NCBI RefSeq assembly: GCF_018860245.1 | Contig: NZ_JAHKPD010000018.1 | Span: forward strand, 329,206 to 393,205 | DNA length: 64,000 bases | Direction: 5' to 3' | DNA from: Pseudotamlana agarivorans | GTDB taxonomy: Bacteria > Bacteroidota > Bacteroidia > Flavobacteriales > Flavobacteriaceae | In this document: positions 23,167-30,904 of the stretch, in pieces | Layout: every line of letters starts with the position of its first letter | Numbering within the stretch: the first letter of the stretch is position 1 | The notes under the pieces: generated by a model | What the model saw: only the letters and a program-made list of their open reading frames with translations | What the model was told of the DNA's origin: nothing | Databases searched by the model: none | Program-made: the position numbers and the translations under genes

Positions 23167-25773
23167 ATGATTGAAAACGGAGACGATTTAATTAACGAAC
23201 AAGACGAACCTCAAGAAACCATTACCCGCATAACGGGAATGTATAAAGATTGGTTTTTAGATTATGCTTCTTACGTTATTTTAGAACGTGCCGTTCCTGC
23301 TATCGAAGACGGTTTTAAACCCGTACAACGCCGCATCATGCATTCTATGAAAGATTTGGATGATGGGCGTTACAACAAAGTAGCTAATATTGTTGGTCAT
23401 ACCATGCAGTATCACCCTCACGGTGATGCCAGTATCGCGGATGCCATGGTTCAAATTGGGCAGAAAGATTTATTAATTGATACCCAAGGTAACTGGGGAA
23501 ATATTTTAACAGGAGACAGAGCCGCTGCTTCACGTTATATTGAAGCTCGTATTTCTAAATTCGGTCTTGATGTGGTTTTTAATCCAAAAATTACCGAATG
23601 GCAAGCCAGTTACGACGGACGAAGAAAAGAGCCCGTAAACTTACCGGTTATGTTTCCGTTGTTGTTGGCTCAAGGCGGCGAAGGTATTGCCGTTGGACTT
23701 TCAACAAAAATATTACCACATAATTTTATTGAACTTATAGAGGCTTCAATAAAACATTTACAAGGCAAACGTTTTACCATATTACCCGATTTCCCTACTG
23801 CGGGAATTGCAGATTTTTCAAATTATAATGATGGTTTAAGAGGAGGGAAAGTACGTGTTCGTGCTAAAATTTCTCAACTCGATAAAAATACCTTGGTGAT
23901 TACCGAATTACCTTTTAGTACAACAACCTCGTCGTTAATTGATTCAATATTAAAGGCGAACGATAAAGGTAAGATTAAAGTCAAGAAAATTGAAGATAAT
24001 ACAGCTGCCGAAGTTGAAATCTTAATTCATCTACCAACTGGACTATCTCCTGATAAAACTATTGATGCCTTATATGCTTTTACAAGCTGTGAGTCGTCTA
24101 TTTCGCCCTTGGGTTGTGTTATTGAAGATAACAAGCCTTTATTTGTTGGTGTTACTGAAATGCTTCGCCGTTCTACAGATAATACGGTTCAGCTATTAAA
24201 GCAAGAGCTTGAAATTAAACTGGGTGAATTTGAAGAACAGTGGCATTTTGCTTCCTTAGAACGTATTTTTATTGAAAATAGAATTTACCGTGATATTGAG
24301 GAAGAAGAAACTTGGGAAGGTGTTATTAGTGCTATCGATAAAGGACTACAACCACACATCAAGCATTTAAAACGAACCGTTACCGAAGAAGATATTGTAC
24401 GTTTAACAGAGATTCGAATTAAACGTATTTCAAAATTTGATATCGATAAAGCACAGCAGAAAATTGATGCTTTAGAAGATCAGATTGCTGAAATCAAACA
24501 TCACCTCGCAAACCTAATCGATTATGCGATTGCCTATTTCACCAGACTTAAAAAAGAATACGGAGAAGGTAGGGAGCGTAAGACCGAAATAAGAGTTTTT
24601 GATGATGTCGACGCCACTAAAGTAGTGATTCGTAACACGAAGCTTTACGTAAATAGAACTGAAGGTTTTATAGGTACATCGCTTAGACGTGATGAATACG
24701 TTGGTGACTGTAGTGACATTGATGATATTATTGTTTTTACCAAAGAAGGTAAAATGATGGTAACCAAAGTTGATAGCAAAACCTTTATTGGTAAAGACAT
24801 TATTCATGTTGCCGTATTCAAGAAAAAAGATAAGCGCACCATTTATAACTTCATTTATCGTGATGGTAAAGGCGGTCCTTCATACATCAAACGTTTTGCT
24901 GTGACTAGTGTGACACGAGATAGAGAATACGATCTAACAAACGGCACTAAAGGTTCTGTTGGTTTATATTTTTCAGCAAATCCTAATGGAGAAGCTGAAG
25001 TCGTTTCTATTTCATTGCGCCAAGCAGGTAGTATTAAAAAGCTTAAATGGGATATAGATTTTGCCGATATTCTTATAAAAGGTAGAGTTTCCAAAGGGAA
25101 TTTAGTTACTAAATACCCTGTAAAGCGTGTAGAACTTAAAGAAAAAGGGGTTTCAACCTTAAAACCTCGTAAAATTTGGTTCGATGATACGGTACAACGA
25201 TTAAATGTTGATGGCCGTGGCGAACTCATTGGTGAATTTAGAGGTGAAGATAAATTACTCATCATTTCACAATCGGGTACACTCAAAACCGTAACACCAG
25301 AGGTGACCATGCATTTTGATAACGATATGATTGTTATGGAAAAATGGCAGCCTAAAAAACCAATTTCTGTGGTTTATTTTAATGGTGAAAAAGAATTGTA
25401 TTACGTTAAACGTTTTTTAATTGAAAATGAAGGCAAAGAGGAAACTTTTATTCCTGAAGATCCGAATTCACAATTAGAAATAGTTTCTACCGATTGGCGT
25501 CCTATGGCCGAAGTGGTTTTTGCCAAAGAACGTGGAAAAGATCGTAAAGATAATTTGGAGCTTAATTTGGAAGAGTTTATTGCTGTTAAAGGTATAAGTG
25601 CTTTAGGTAATCAATTGACAAAAGATAAGGTAAACCAAGTCAACTTATTAGATCCTTTGCCTTATGAATCTCCTGATGAAGTTCATGCAGATGATGTAGA
25701 AGTGATTGATGAAACAGAAGTGTCTCCAGATGGTAAATCTGATGATGATAAATCGCAGACTACTTTGTTTTAA
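23167..25773 (+). CDS. parC: DNA topoisomerase IV subunit A (ParC)
   Basis: The 868-residue protein is a type IIA topoisomerase A subunit. The winged-helix breakage-reunion domain is clear (DYASYVILERAVPAIEDGFKP, MQYHPHGDASI) with catalytic Tyr at 124 in RAAASRY. The tower and coiled-coil follow (LEDQIAEIKHHLANLIDY), then a GyrA-like beta-pinwheel C-terminal domain and an acidic tail (DDVEVIDETEVSPDGKSDDD). Its position behind parE supports ParC. The ATG lies 3 bp after the 47-codon ORF. Confidence 0.94.
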   Translation: MIENGDDLINEQDEPQETITRITGMYKDWFLDYASYVILERAVPAIEDGFKPVQRRIMHSMKDLDDGRYNKVANIVGHTMQYHPHGDASIADAMVQIGQKDLLIDTQGNWGNILTGDRAAASRYIEARISKFGLDVVFNPKITEWQASYDGRRKEPVNLPVMFPLLLAQGGEGIAVGLSTKILPHNFIELIEASIKHLQGKRFTILPDFPTAGIADFSNYNDGLRGGKVRVRAKISQLDKNTLVITELPFSTTTSSLIDSILKANDKGKIKVKKIEDNTAAEVEILIHLPTGLSPDKTIDALYAFTSCESSISPLGCVIEDNKPLFVGVTEMLRRSTDNTVQLLKQELEIKLGEFEEQWHFASLERIFIENRIYRDIEEEETWEGVISAIDKGLQPHIKHLKRTVTEEDIVRLTEIRIKRISKFDIDKAQQKIDALEDQIAEIKHHLANLIDYAIAYFTRLKKEYGEGRERKTEIRVFDDVDATKVVIRNTKLYVNRTEGFIGTSLRRDEYVGDCSDIDDIIVFTKEGKMMVTKVDSKTFIGKDIIHVAVFKKKDKRTIYNFIYRDGKGGPSYIKRFAVTSVTRDREYDLTNGTKGSVGLYFSANPNGEAEVVSISLRQAGSIKKLKWDIDFADILIKGRVSKGNLVTKYPVKRVELKEKGVSTLKPRKIWFDDTVQRLNVDGRGELIGEFRGEDKLLIISQSGTLKTVTPEVTMHFDNDMIVMEKWQPKKPISVVYFNGEKELYYVKRFLIENEGKEETFIPEDPNSQLEIVSTDWRPMAEVVFAKERGKDRKDNLELNLEEFIAVKGISALGNQLTKDKVNQVNLLDPLPYESPDEVHADDVEVIDETEVSPDGKSDDDKSQTTLF

Positions 25774-25788
25774 AACAATGCATCCCTT

Positions 25789-26826
25789 TTGAATTTTTTT
25801 AAAATAGTTTACTTAGCAATAAGTCGTTTACTATACTTTTTAATTCCGCTTATTTTAGTGCTAAGCTGTATTATAACGCTTTATTTCGAAAACGTACTCT
25901 CCTTAATTTTATCGGTTGGGCTTCCGCTTATAGTTGTTTTGAATGCGGTTGTGTTCATTTATTTAGCATTTCGTAAACGCAAGCAGGCCATTTTATTGCT
26001 TCTAGCATTAGTAATTTATGGTTTGTCTCATGTGTTTTTTTTCAAATTCAGTTTGGGAAAGAAAGTTGATACCCCCCCAGACTCCTTGTCTGTTTTAACC
26101 TTTAATGTAAGAGGTGGAGGTGGTGCAGGGCATACTACCGATAGATTTAATCGTTTGGAAAGAATCGATAAAATGAAAAATTTTGTAGAAAATCAAGATG
26201 CTGATATTTTGGTTTTTCAGGAGTTTTGGAGAACTAAATTTGAATCATTTAAAAATTATCCTTACGCATTTATTGGACAAAGAAAAGGGGTTTCTAAGTC
26301 ATTACAATTAATTTTATCCAAATACCCAATTGTAAATAAAGGGTATGTGGATTTTCCAAATACGGCAAATAATGCCATGTATGCCGATGTGCAAATTGAG
26401 CATGAAATCATAAGAATATACAATGTCCATTTACAATCCTTTAGTGTTGAAGTCAACTCTGAGTTTTTTACAGAGACGGGTTTAAAAACTGTATATCCTA
26501 AAATAGATAAAGGTCAGAAAATGAAAAGCGCTCAAACCGAGTTACTATTAGAAGGTGTTAAAGAATTTAAAGGCAGAAGTATAATATGCGGTGATTTTAA
26601 TGCGACGCCTTTTTCTAAAACCTATAAGACTATAAGCAAAGACAGGCTAGATTCGTTCTTAGAAGCAGGCTCTGGTTTTGGTGAAACTTATAATTTATTA
26701 GGTTATCCTATGCGATTGGATTATGTACTTCCTGATACTAACTTTGAAGTCATTGCTCATGAAAATTTTAATTTACAGTTGTCCGATCATGAACCGATAC
26801 TTGTATATTTGAAGTTGAAAAATTAA
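25789..26826 (+). CDS. Membrane-anchored endonuclease/exonuclease/phosphatase-family protein
   Basis: The N-terminal ~95 residues contain three hydrophobic helices (LLYFLIPLILVLSCIITLYF, LSLILSVGLPLIVVLNAVVFIYLAF, ILLLLALVIYGLSHVFFF). They are followed by an EEP domain with the metal-site motifs LTFNVRGGG, FQEFW, IYNVHLQS, CGDFNATPFS and LSDHEPI. The family cleaves phosphodiesters in nucleic acids, phospholipids or small phosphates; the substrate is unknown. No ATG precedes the first helix; an ATG at 25778 runs into a stop after four codons. TTG 25789 is therefore the probable start, 15 bp after parC. Confidence 0.85.
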   Translation: MNFFKIVYLAISRLLYFLIPLILVLSCIITLYFENVLSLILSVGLPLIVVLNAVVFIYLAFRKRKQAILLLLALVIYGLSHVFFFKFSLGKKVDTPPDSLSVLTFNVRGGGGAGHTTDRFNRLERIDKMKNFVENQDADILVFQEFWRTKFESFKNYPYAFIGQRKGVSKSLQLILSKYPIVNKGYVDFPNTANNAMYADVQIEHEIIRIYNVHLQSFSVEVNSEFFTETGLKTVYPKIDKGQKMKSAQTELLLEGVKEFKGRSIICGDFNATPFSKTYKTISKDRLDSFLEAGSGFGETYNLLGYPMRLDYVLPDTNFEVIAHENFNLQLSDHEPILVYLKLKN

Positions 26827-26857
26827 GTTTTTAGTTTTGTTTTAGTTGCGCTGATAG

Positions 26858-27058
26858 TCAGTTGTTAAACCGAGATCAGGATTATTATGTAACAGTAAAG
26901 TAATTAAACAAAAGATAGATTATATTCACAATAACCCCGTGGAACAAGGTTTTGTAACAAAACCAGAAGACTGGAAATATAGCAGCGCAAGAAATTATGC
27001 AGAAGATGAAACTGGGTTGAAAATTGATAACGCAAATATACATTCAGGAATGTTGTAA
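26858..27058 (+). pseudogene. Remnant of a REP-associated tyrosine transposase (RAYT)
   Basis: The frame encodes DYIHNNPVEQGFVTKPEDWKYSSARNYAED followed by a short tail and TAA at 27056. This is the C-terminal signature of Y1/IS200-like RAYT transposases. The catalytic N-terminal region with the HUH motif is absent and there is no start codon, so this is a decayed fragment. A REP-like palindrome follows directly, the usual partner of such transposases. The rest of 27090-27322 shows no recognisable gene. Confidence 0.75.
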
Positions 27059-27060
27059 CG

Positions 27061-27089
27061 GGCACGAGCGAGACGCTCGCCTAGCCGGG
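27061..27089 (+). repeat. REP-like palindromic element, copy 1
   Basis: Contains the hairpin CGAGCG-AGA-CGCTCG within GGCACGAGCGAGACGCTCGC, just after the RAYT remnant. A related copy in reverse orientation is at 29441-29470. Confidence 0.6.
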
Positions 27090-27322
27090 TGTGAGTCGAC
27101 TTTAAATACGTTAATTGAAAAGTCTAAAGTAATTGGTATAAACTTAATAAATAGAAATCTCAAAAATGGAAGGAAAGCTTCATCGAGAGATTATAGATAC
27201 GATAAAAATTAAACTTGTAGAAATCTATAAAGGAATTTTGTTAAATTATAAAATATAGAGATTAATATCGAAACAGGTCTTATTATTACAGAAGTTTTTA
27301 AAATAACCATAAAATAATTATT

Positions 27323-27571
27323 ATGAATTTAAACTTATTTCAAATAATATTGTTATTAGTTATATTATCAGGAACTTTTCTATTATTCTACAAGTATAAA
27401 TTATCCTATATTTCTAATTTTTTGATAGGAAGCTGGATGTTAATTTTATTTTGTAAAATAGATTTTAGAAAGATAAAATTTATTGACGACCAATATGGTG
27501 TGATTTTAACTTCTTACATTATTCTATCTTACTTTATGTTGCATTTTTCCATTTTGATTAACCATTTATAG
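27323..27571 (+). CDS. Small hypothetical membrane protein
   Basis: An 82-residue, very AT-rich frame encoding about three hydrophobic segments (IILLLVILSGTFLLFY, FLIGSWMLILFCKI, ILTSYIILSYFMLHF). No family is recognised. Its TAG stop overlaps the left end of the IS1595-type element. Removing the element with one TATA copy would give TTA-TAA, so the original protein would have ended at the same residue. It is intact but without known function. Confidence 0.5.
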   Translation: MNLNLFQIILLLVILSGTFLLFYKYKLSYISNFLIGSWMLILFCKIDFRKIKFIDDQYGVILTSYIILSYFMLHFSILINHL

Positions 27572-28528
27572 AGGTCAGTATATAATTGCGTATCTTAAGA
27601 CCTTATAATAGTACAAATTATGGATATATTTAAAGGTCAAAACCTTCTAGAGTTCTCTGATCGGTTTAAAACAGACGAAGATTGCAAGGAATATTTAGCT
27701 TTTTTAAAGTCAAAAACGGCTTATAAATGCTTAAAATGTAATCATACCGCCTATCAATCACTCAAGAATTTTGGCCGACAATGCAATATTTGTAGACATA
27801 CAGAATCAGCTACAGCTAACACCTTATTTCACAAAGTTAAATTTGGAATAAGAAAAGCTTTTTTTATCTATTTTGAAATGTCAACCACTACCAAAAGCCT
27901 ATCTGCTAGTTATATGGGTGTTCGTTATGGAGTTACCGAAAAAACAGCACGTTTATTTATGTTAAAAGTGAGAGAAGCTATGTCTTCTAGCGGTAATAAT
28001 CCAATGGATGGCAATGTTCATGTAGACGAATTTGTTCTAGGAGGAAAAGAACAAGAAAAAGTTGGGAGGAGTTATAATAGTAAGAAGAAAAAGGCTATAA
28101 CCGCAGTCCAGCTTACAGATGATGGTAAAGTAAAACGCATGTATGCTATGAAGATAGACGACTTTTCGGCGCAATCACTACAATACATTTTTATCAATCA
28201 CATAAACAGGGAAGCTCAAGTAACTACTGATTTATGGAGAGGCTATAAACCAATTTCTAAAGCTTATAACATAACTCAAATTGAAAGTAATAAAGGGTTA
28301 AATTTTAAAGCTTTGCATACTATGATTCATCAAGTAAAATCATGGATTAGAACCACATATTCTTGGGTTAGCGATCACAATTTAGATAGGTATTTTAATG
28401 AATTTTGTTTTAGAATTAATAGATCTCAAAGTAAATCAACTATATTCAATAATCTTATTGTTAAAATGGTGGAGGCCGATAAGATTTATCAATCTGAATT
28501 TATAAGCAACTAACTACTGACCTCTATA
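27567..28528 (+). mobile_element. IS1595-family (ISXO2-like) insertion sequence
   Basis: Terminal inverted repeats are visible: TTATAGAGGTCAGTA at 27566-27580 and its complement TACTGACCTCTATAA at 28515-28529 (perfect over 15 bp, part of which may be flanking TATA). A single transposase gene fills the element. I see no 8-bp target duplication outside the repeats, only the ambiguous TATA, so the exact ends are uncertain by a few bases. Confidence 0.85.
27620..28513 (+). CDS. IS1595/ISXO2-family transposase
   Basis: The 297-residue protein has an N-terminal zinc-ribbon (YKCLKCNHTAYQSLKNFGRQC, NICRH), a helix-turn-helix region (TKSLSASYMGVRYGVTEKTA), and the ISXO2-like DDE-type domain (VHVDEFVLGGKEQ, then TTDLWRGYKPI, and the terminal DRYFNEFCFRINRS typical of the family). 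It is intact and of normal length, so the element may still be active. It catalyses DNA cut/join at the terminal repeats at 27566 and 28529. Confidence 0.92.
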   Translation: MDIFKGQNLLEFSDRFKTDEDCKEYLAFLKSKTAYKCLKCNHTAYQSLKNFGRQCNICRHTESATANTLFHKVKFGIRKAFFIYFEMSTTTKSLSASYMGVRYGVTEKTARLFMLKVREAMSSSGNNPMDGNVHVDEFVLGGKEQEKVGRSYNSKKKKAITAVQLTDDGKVKRMYAMKIDDFSAQSLQYIFINHINREAQVTTDLWRGYKPISKAYNITQIESNKGLNFKALHTMIHQVKSWIRTTYSWVSDHNLDRYFNEFCFRINRSQSKSTIFNNLIVKMVEADKIYQSEFISN

Positions 28529-28544
28529 ACAAAAATAAAAACCA

Positions 28545-28628
28545 ATGTATAAAACAGTATTCCTTCTACTTTGTCCGGTATTTTTAAATGCGCAAATTAA
28601 TTTGGAAGTTCAAACCTTATTAAGGTAG
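28545..28628 (+). pseudogene. Short secreted-protein remnant downstream of the insertion sequence
   Basis: A 27-residue frame starts MYKTVFLLLCPVFLNAQ, a signal-peptide-like sequence, then stops at TAG after ten more residues. It begins 16 bp after the insertion sequence. It looks like the front end of a deleted gene for an exported protein. Small size makes this tentative. Confidence 0.35.
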
Positions 28629-28653
28629 ATTATAAACGATAAATAATAACATA

Positions 28654-29235
28654 ATGAAGAATGTATCAAGGAATTTTAAAGCTGTACATTTTAGTGAAGG
28701 TAGATTTATAGCGATTCAAAAAAGTAAAACTTTAAGTTATAATGACAAGAAAGAGAAGAAGAACGCAATTAAAAAATTAGAAAAATGGAAAGAAGGTTTA
28801 TTAGAAAAATGTACTGAAATTCATTTTGCGCGGTATATAGGTATAAGTAATTCATTTTATTTTTTAGATAATAGAATAAAATTAGTTACACACGGGGGCT
28901 GGGGATACTCATGTAGTGGATATCTTTATATTATATCTTCTGATAGTGAGTATGAGTGTGAATATACTTCTGTGAGATGTGATTTAGACTTTGTAGTTAA
29001 AGAATTAAATAATATTATGAATATTGATGACTTAGATGAATATATAAAGCAGGAATTAAAGAGGAAACAGGTAGAATTAAAACTAATAATAACCGATCTG
29101 AAAAAGGAATTAGAGCCTTTAGAGATTGATCAAGTACAAAGAGAGGCTAGGATAAAAAAAATTAAACGAAGTCTGAAGGAAAAAGAAGAAGGTTTACAAA
29201 ATTTAGATGATAAATTACTTTCTTTGTCTCTTTAA
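28654..29235 (+). CDS. Hypothetical protein with C-terminal coiled coil
   Basis: The 193-residue frame has an N-terminal basic part (SYNDKKEKKNAIKKLEKWKEG), a central beta-type region (NSFYFLDNRIKLVTHGGWGYS, YLYIISSDSEYECEYTSV) and a C-terminal highly charged coiled coil from about residue 130. No signal peptide or family is recognised. It is AT-rich and lies inside the accessory patch bounded by REP-like copies, which suggests acquired cargo. It could belong with a defence or phage-related function, but nothing in the sequence shows that. Confidence 0.55.
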   Translation: MKNVSRNFKAVHFSEGRFIAIQKSKTLSYNDKKEKKNAIKKLEKWKEGLLEKCTEIHFARYIGISNSFYFLDNRIKLVTHGGWGYSCSGYLYIISSDSEYECEYTSVRCDLDFVVKELNNIMNIDDLDEYIKQELKRKQVELKLIITDLKKELEPLEIDQVQREARIKKIKRSLKEKEEGLQNLDDKLLSLSL

Positions 29236-29391
29236 AAATGAATTATTTAATGGGTTAATAGGTGTTTTTTGTTATTGTCAATTCTTGATTTTTTTTAAGC
29301 GCTATTAGGTCTGAGGTCATTTGTGATGTATAGTAAACGTATCGAGATAGAACCCCGATGGCGCAGACTACAATAAAAAGAAACGTCGATA

Positions 29392-29412
29392 GCGCGGACT
29401 TTTAGTCCGTGC
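29392..29412 (+). repeat. REP-like hairpin (second type)
   Basis: GCGCGGACT-TTT-AGTCCGTGC forms a 9-bp stem with one wobble and a 3-nt loop in the non-coding stretch 29236-29563. Confidence 0.5.
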
Positions 29413-29440
29413 CTACTAGAGTAAGCAATAAATGAGAAAT

Positions 29441-29470
29441 CCCACGCTATCGCAAGCGTCACGCTCGTGT
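29441..29470 (-). repeat. REP-like palindromic element, copy 2 (reverse)
   Basis: The reverse strand reads ACACGAGCGTGACGCTTGC, matching copy 1 (GCACGAGCGAGACGCTCGC) at most positions, in the opposite orientation. The two copies bracket the 2.4-kb accessory patch. Confidence 0.55.
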
Positions 29471-29491
29471 CGTCAATAGAATAAAAGCCAT

Positions 29492-29524
29492 AAAAAAACC
29501 ACCTAAATGCTAGGTGGTTTTTTA
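29492..29524. terminator. Bidirectional intrinsic terminator
   Basis: AAAAAACCACCTA (29493-29505) and TAGGTGGTTTTTT (29511-29523) form a strong stem with A-run and T-run on either side, so it can serve both the minus-strand gene ending at 29564 and any plus-strand transcript from the accessory patch. Confidence 0.85.
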
Positions 29525-29563
29525 TTGAATGTCGTTGTGAATGGTGTCTTCAGAAGCACTATT

Positions 29564-30832
29564 TTAAGTACGCTTCAACTGTTTTTGAATCTTCTTAATC
29601 GCCGATTGAATGGATTTTTCAGGTTCAATTATATTATAAGCACCCCAAAATCGAGGGTCTGAAAACCCTGAAGCTTTTTCAGTTAAAATGGTAGTTGGTC
29701 TTAAAACTTGACGTCTATTTTTAGTCAGTTTATTTTCATTAATTTCCCAATCGGTCACGGCCATTTCACTATTTAAGGTATAGGTACTGTTAAAAAGTTT
29801 GCCTTCCCAATTCACCTTAAAAGTTAAAGAGATATTGCTATAAGCATAATGCCATTTACCATTTTTAGTTCTGTAATTTACACGATAGGCAGTTTCAGTA
29901 GGGTAAACTTCAGCGCGTCGAGGTTTTTTACGAACAAAGTATTCACTAGATAGTGTTCTGTTGGATACATTTAAACTGTAAACCGCATTTGTTAAAGCTA
30001 GGGTTTCTGCGTCTATAAACAATTTACCGTAATATAACGGCGTGTTTAATGTTTCCTTTTGCTTAAAATTGATTACATAAATTAAACGGTCATTAATTTT
30101 GGTGGCACTATCAAAACTGAAGTTATATTTTGGAAGAGACTGTTCATTAAATATATACTCTGGATATTTAATCATATCGGTATACAAATTACTAAACGGC
30201 CCTCCTTGTAATTTTAAAGCTAAGGTGTCTAATTTTTTATAATCGGTGGTTTTTCTTGCCTTTACTAACTCGATATAATCACTTCTTACATTATCATAAG
30301 GTTGTTTGTGAATTTTAACGACAGCTTCAGATAGGGAAGCATTTTTTCTTTTCTTTTTTATGGTTTCACGATAGAAAGCAGTCATTAAAGTGTTTTCATT
30401 ATTGTAAAGACTGCTCTTTTTGCTTAAACACTCACGAACTATGGCTTCTGCATTTTTTGGAGTTGTAACAATGCTAACCTCTTCTAAAGCCGTAGTCACA
30501 GGGCTTAACCGAATTTTTTTATGAGCTTCAAATTCTTTAACAGGAATCTCAATTTTTTCATAACCAAGGTAAGATATTGTTATGGTTCCGTTTATGTGGT
30601 CTTCAGGTATTTTTAAAGCAAAATACCCATCACTATTAGTTACTGTACTAATGTTTGAATGGTCTAGGACGATGTCTGCAAAAACTAAATCATTATTTGA
30701 TTCGGCGTCTACAACTTTTCCTTCAATTTCTTGGAAAAGTGCTGTGGTTTTTTCTTGCGCAGTAAAGGTGTTCGTCCCAATAAAAAATAGGACGAACACA
30801 GATAATGTGCGTATTAGTGATTGTTTTTTCAT
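29564..30832 (-). CDS. Carboxypeptidase-regulatory-domain exported protein
   Basis: The 422-residue protein has a signal peptide (MKKQSLIRTLSVFVLFFIGT) and an N-terminal carboxypeptidase-D regulatory-like beta-sandwich at about 35-115 (IEGKVVDAESNNDLVFADIV, NSDGYFALKIPED, ISYLGYEKIEIPV). A ~300-residue C-terminal region follows that is common in Bacteroidota exported proteins and has outer-membrane-like beta character (YGKLFIDAETLALTNAVYSL, WHYAYSNISLTFKVNW). It has no TonB plug or barrel signature. The function is unknown; an envelope location is likely. It is downstream of the cytochrome peroxidase gene on the same strand (72-bp gap). Confidence 0.8.
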   Translation of the reverse strand: MKKQSLIRTLSVFVLFFIGTNTFTAQEKTTALFQEIEGKVVDAESNNDLVFADIVLDHSNISTVTNSDGYFALKIPEDHINGTITISYLGYEKIEIPVKEFEAHKKIRLSPVTTALEEVSIVTTPKNAEAIVRECLSKKSSLYNNENTLMTAFYRETIKKKRKNASLSEAVVKIHKQPYDNVRSDYIELVKARKTTDYKKLDTLALKLQGGPFSNLYTDMIKYPEYIFNEQSLPKYNFSFDSATKINDRLIYVINFKQKETLNTPLYYGKLFIDAETLALTNAVYSLNVSNRTLSSEYFVRKKPRRAEVYPTETAYRVNYRTKNGKWHYAYSNISLTFKVNWEGKLFNSTYTLNSEMAVTDWEINENKLTKNRRQVLRPTTILTEKASGFSDPRFWGAYNIIEPEKSIQSAIKKIQKQLKRT

Positions 30833-30904
30833 GTTATTATAGTTTAAGATGGTTCTAAAATATACGAAAAATCAAGGTGAAATACTAGTTTTCAGTGGTT
30901 TTAA

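Noticed and set aside
24855-25310. A 151-residue minus-strand frame inside parC
   Set aside because: It is antisense to a well-supported topoisomerase gene and shows no domain.
27024-27212. A 62-residue plus-strand open frame overlapping the RAYT remnant and REP-like element
   Set aside because: It runs through the REP palindrome and the out-of-frame end of the transposase remnant; composition and position indicate a chance frame.
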